Below, in pieces: positions 61,558 to 64,000 of a stretch of DNA of 64,000 bases. The stretch spans positions 1 to 64,000 of the forward strand of contig CAYXDC010000008.1 in assembly GCA_964463505.1 (NCBI GenBank), read 5' to 3'. Each line of letters begins with the position of its first letter. The first letter of the stretch is position 1. This DNA is from JAJZSS01 sp964463505. Lineage in GTDB: Bacteria > Chloroflexota > Anaerolineae > Anaerolineales > UBA4823. Position numbers and translations under genes: made by a program. The notes under the pieces are model-generated. The model saw only the letters and a list, made by a program, of their open reading frames with translations, searched no databases and had not been told where the DNA came from.

Positions 61558-62721
61558 ATGACTTCAGCTAACCTGCCAGCCCCTATTCTCGTTACGCGCC
61601 CGGCGGAACTGGCGCAGATGATCGCGGTTTTGAGCCAGCAGCCAAGCCTGGCGGTGGATACTGAGTCGAACAGTTTGTTTGCGTATCGCGAGCAGGTGTG
61701 CCTGATCCAGTTCTCGGTTGCGGGCGGGGACTCGGGTCCGTCCCTGGACTATCTCGTCGACCCACTGGCGCTTGACGATCTTTCAAGTCTGGGGCCGATT
61801 TTTGCAAATGCGGGGATTGAGAAGGTGTTTCACGCGGCGGAGTATGATCTGTTTTGCCTTAAGCGGGATTTCGGTTTTGAGTTCAACAATCTGTTCGATA
61901 CGATGGCGGCGGCGCGCATCCTGGGAAGGGGTGAGGTGGGGCTGGGGGCGCTGCTGGAGAGCGAGTTTGGGGTGAGGCTGGATAAGCGGTTCCAGAGGGC
62001 GAACTGGGGGGAGCGGCCTTTGGGGCAGCAGCTGCTGGCGTACGCGCGCCTGGATACGCATTATCTGCTGGAGCTGCGCAAGCGGTTGTACGCGGACCTG
62101 GTGCGGCGGGGACTGTGGGGGCTGGCGGAGGAGGATTTCCGGCGCATGCGGCCGATGGAGAGCCGGCCTGAGGATGACAAGGATAATGGGGGGCGGCAGC
62201 TAGACTGCTGGCGGGTGAAGGGGGCGTATGATTTGACGCCGCAGCAGGCGGCGGTGCTGAATGAGCTGTGCGTGTACCGCGATCAGGCGGCGCGGGCGAT
62301 GAACCGGCCGTTGTTTAAGGTGATTAATGATCAGACTTTGATTACGCTGGCGCAGGCAGCGCCGCAAGACAGCAACAGCCTGGGGAGGCTGCAGGGGATT
62401 ACGCCACGCCTGGCGCAACGGCACGGGCAGGGGCTTTTAGCGGCGATCCAAAGGGGATTGGGGGCGGAGCCGGTGCACCCGCCGCGCAATCACCGGCCGA
62501 ATAATGGCTATCTGGAGCGGTTGGATGGGCTGCGGATGTGGCGGAAGCGGGCGGCGCAGACGATGGGGGTGATGAGTGATGTGGTGCTGCCGCGGGATTT
62601 GATGCTGGCGCTGGCGGAGCGGAATCCGAGGAGGCGGGAGGAGCTGGGGCAGGTGATGCGCGAGGCGCCGTGGCGGTTGGAGAAGTGGGGGGAGGAGATT
62701 TTGAGGGTGCTGAGGGGGTAG
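61558..62721 (+). CDS. rnd: Ribonuclease D
   Basis: A 387-residue 3'-5' exoribonuclease that trims stable RNAs such as tRNA precursors. The DEDD exonuclease domain (about 15-200) shows DTESNSL (Asp, Glu), HAAEYDLFCLKRDFG (Asp) and LLAYARLDTHYLLEL (Tyr-type third motif with Asp). One HRDC domain follows (about 220-300; LTPQQAAVLNELCVYRDQAAR). The C-terminal ~85 residues look like a second, weaker HRDC. Codon use is strongly G-rich like the RimI gene. Its -10 lies 7 nt before the ATG, so the message is probably leaderless. Confidence 0.92.
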   Translation: MTSANLPAPILVTRPAELAQMIAVLSQQPSLAVDTESNSLFAYREQVCLIQFSVAGGDSGPSLDYLVDPLALDDLSSLGPIFANAGIEKVFHAAEYDLFCLKRDFGFEFNNLFDTMAAARILGRGEVGLGALLESEFGVRLDKRFQRANWGERPLGQQLLAYARLDTHYLLELRKRLYADLVRRGLWGLAEEDFRRMRPMESRPEDDKDNGGRQLDCWRVKGAYDLTPQQAAVLNELCVYRDQAARAMNRPLFKVINDQTLITLAQAAPQDSNSLGRLQGITPRLAQRHGQGLLAAIQRGLGAEPVHPPRNHRPNNGYLERLDGLRMWRKRAAQTMGVMSDVVLPRDLMLALAERNPRRREELGQVMREAPWRLEKWGEEILRVLRG

Positions 62722-62768
62722 ACCGGACCTCACCCCTGGACCCTCTCCCACGGGGAGAGGGGGTCTGA
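62722..62768. repeat. Dispersed CCTCACCCC...CCCTCTCCC repeat
   Basis: CCTCACCCCTGGACCCTCTCC, cited as CCTCACCCCTGG and CCCTCTCCC, followed by CGGGGAGAGGGGG, is an imperfect palindrome of a kind repeated in many bacterial genomes. It starts at the RNase D stop. A further repeat-like string lies at about 62844-62880 (CCTTCGACTACGC...GCGCTCCGCTCAG). I see no gene in 62722-62975. Confidence 0.5.
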
Positions 62769-62879
62769 CAACGAATGCCCGTAAAGAACATGGGGGCCTG
62801 TACAGATCACAGGGCACGAATTTCACGAATTGGTTAAGAGCAGGCAAGCTGTCCTTCGACTACGCAAAGTGCGCTCCGC

Positions 62880-64000
62880 TCAGAGCTTGTGAAAGAATTG
62901 GGGACCCTCCTCAAAAAAAGCAAAGGGTGGTAAGGTTGGGGCGATCCCATCGAGCAGCCAAGGAGCCTACCAGCCATGGAAGAAACCTTATCCCCGATGC
63001 CAGTTGAACAAACCTCAGAAGAAGTGCACGGTAAAGTACGTCTGAAGACAGCTGATCGGAGCCAGGTGGAATTTCGGACAGTCGATCTGGAGAGCAGCTT
63101 ACCAGCGGAGCATCCCGCACGTCTGGTATGGGAGTTTGTCCAACAACTGGATCTGCAGCCGTGGTATGCCAAGATCCGGGCATATGAAGGGCGAGCCGGA
63201 CAGAATGCGATCGATCCAGCGATCCTTATGGCGCTGTGGTTGTACGCCACTTTGGAAGGAGTGGGGAGTGCGCGGGCACTGGATCGCCTGTGCAAAGAAC
63301 ATGATGTGTATCGCTGGAACTGTGGTGGGGTCAGCGTCAATTACCATACACTGGCCGACTTTCGCGTGGATCATAACGAGGAACTCAATCAAGTACTGGC
63401 GAAAAGTGTAGCAGCCATGCTGATGCAAGGATTGGTCAGTCTAAAGCGGGTGGCTCAGGATGGCAAACGTGTGCGAGCCAGCGCCCGGAGCAAGTCTTTT
63501 CGACGCCGCAAGACCCTGGAACATTGCCTGCAAGTAGCACAGGAGCAGGTTGAAGCATTGGGCAAAGAACTGGAGGAGCATCCCGAAGGCAGCTCGAAAC
63601 GGCAGAAAGCGGCGCAAGAACGGGCCAAGCGGGAACGTCAGGAACGGGTCGAGAAAGCGCTGGAGCGGATGAAGGAGTTAGAAGCACACCAGGAGAACAA
63701 TATCAAGGCCAGAAAGGTCAAACGCGACAAGCTCAAACCGGCCCGCGCTTCCACCAGCGATCCGGACGCTCAGGTTATGAAGATGGCCGATGGCGGATTT
63801 CGGCCCGCTTTTAATGCACAGTTCTGCACCGACACAGACAGCCGCATCATTGTGGGTGTGCAGGTCAGTAATCAGGGCAACGACAGCGGGCTGGCCTCCC
63901 CGATGGCCGAGCAAATTCAGCAAGACTACCCACAGACACCGGATGAGTATCTGGTGGATGGCGGTTTTATTAATCTGGAAGATATCACCCAGGTAGAGCA
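62880..64000 (+). mobile_element. Left part of an IS1182-type insertion sequence
   Basis: The transposase gene defines the element. The left end must lie between the repeats after RNase D and 62976, possibly near GAATTGGGGACCCTCC (about 62894). I cannot mark the terminal inverted repeat because the right end is outside the window. Confidence 0.55.
62976..64000 (+). CDS. IS1182-family transposase, 3' part outside the window
   Basis: An open frame of at least 341 codons that is still open at the window edge. The N-terminal domain (about 30-135; LDLQPWYAKIR, ILMALWLYATLEGVGSARAL, YHTLADFRVDH) is the DUF772-type domain of IS1182/IS5-like transposases. The DDE domain shows the first aspartate in KRVAQDGKRVRA and the second in YLVDGGFI; the catalytic glutamate should lie beyond 64000. 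A charged insertion (about 180-245) sits between them. ATG 62976 has AGGAG 10 nt upstream. The frame is intact as far as visible, so the element may be active. Confidence 0.88.
   Translation, partial: MEETLSPMPVEQTSEEVHGKVRLKTADRSQVEFRTVDLESSLPAEHPARLVWEFVQQLDLQPWYAKIRAYEGRAGQNAIDPAILMALWLYATLEGVGSARALDRLCKEHDVYRWNCGGVSVNYHTLADFRVDHNEELNQVLAKSVAAMLMQGLVSLKRVAQDGKRVRASARSKSFRRRKTLEHCLQVAQEQVEALGKELEEHPEGSSKRQKAAQERAKRERQERVEKALERMKELEAHQENNIKARKVKRDKLKPARASTSDPDAQVMKMADGGFRPAFNAQFCTDTDSRIIVGVQVSNQGNDSGLASPMAEQIQQDYPQTPDEYLVDGGFINLEDITQVE

Noticed and set aside
1..64000. CRISPR array, prophage or toxin-antitoxin module
   Set aside because: I found no spaced direct repeats of CRISPR type, no phage structural genes and no paired small toxin-antitoxin genes.

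Overview
This 64 kb window is a stretch of draft bacterial chromosome (one 100-N scaffold gap at 43035-43134). It most resembles a Chloroflexota bacterium of the Anaerolineae type. That is an inference from gene content and protein style: a class E sortase, a single-chain CydDC, a bi-domain dehydrogenase/heparinase/glycosyltransferase cluster, Pro/Thr-rich secreted proteins with a short aromatic-basic C-terminus, SelA, and a dnaA that is not followed by dnaN. No rRNA or other decisive marker is present.

Layout. 1-7.3 kb: tRNA-Arg, an unlisted 48-residue membrane peptide gene, a SWIM protein, a frameshifted YigZ, two crotonases, an SDR, an M23 peptidase, an AAC(3)-like protein and a pentapeptide-repeat protein. 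7.3-12.3 kb: a two-component system with an 11-bp-periodic direct repeat upstream, a class E sortase and an AI-2E transporter. 12.4-16.3 kb: dnaA and dnaK divergent around a 660-bp AT-rich gap that may be an origin. 16.4-20.7 kb: selA, an M24 peptidase and tsaD. 20.7-26.1 kb: polysaccharide operon. 26.2-28.4 kb: M29 aminopeptidase and a frameshifted kinase-GrpB fusion. 28.4-35.2 kb: cytochrome bd operon (cydA, cydB, fused cydDC) with an Fe-S-type Rrf2 regulator. 35.4-45.3 kb: tandem UPF0316 genes, glycogen phosphorylase, a secreted HExxH protease, a peroxiredoxin-glutaredoxin, YceI, prmC and prfA. 45.5-60.7 kb: VIT/VWA protein, two MFS transporters, RecD2, LCP protein, ABC-F, a two-gene NAD synthetase, an Lgt-like protein and an NfeD/SPFH pair. 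60.7-64 kb: a G-rich segment with dispersed repeats, a GNAT enzyme and RNase D, ending in an IS1182-type transposase cut by the window edge.

The most striking finding is at 40986-41759. A peroxiredoxin domain runs in frame through a UGA exactly at the peroxidatic cysteine of the PxxxTxxC motif and is fused to a glutaredoxin domain. A 43-nt hairpin starts 8 nt after the UGA, with 17 pairs and a CGCU apical loop beginning 28 nt after the UGA. This fits the bacterial SECIS model. With selA in the same window, I read it as a selenocysteine peroxiredoxin-glutaredoxin that ordinary gene calling would truncate.

A second recurrent signal is a TATAAT box exactly 7 nt before the start codon of four genes (plus TATGAT 6 nt before a GTG), which predicts leaderless transcripts.
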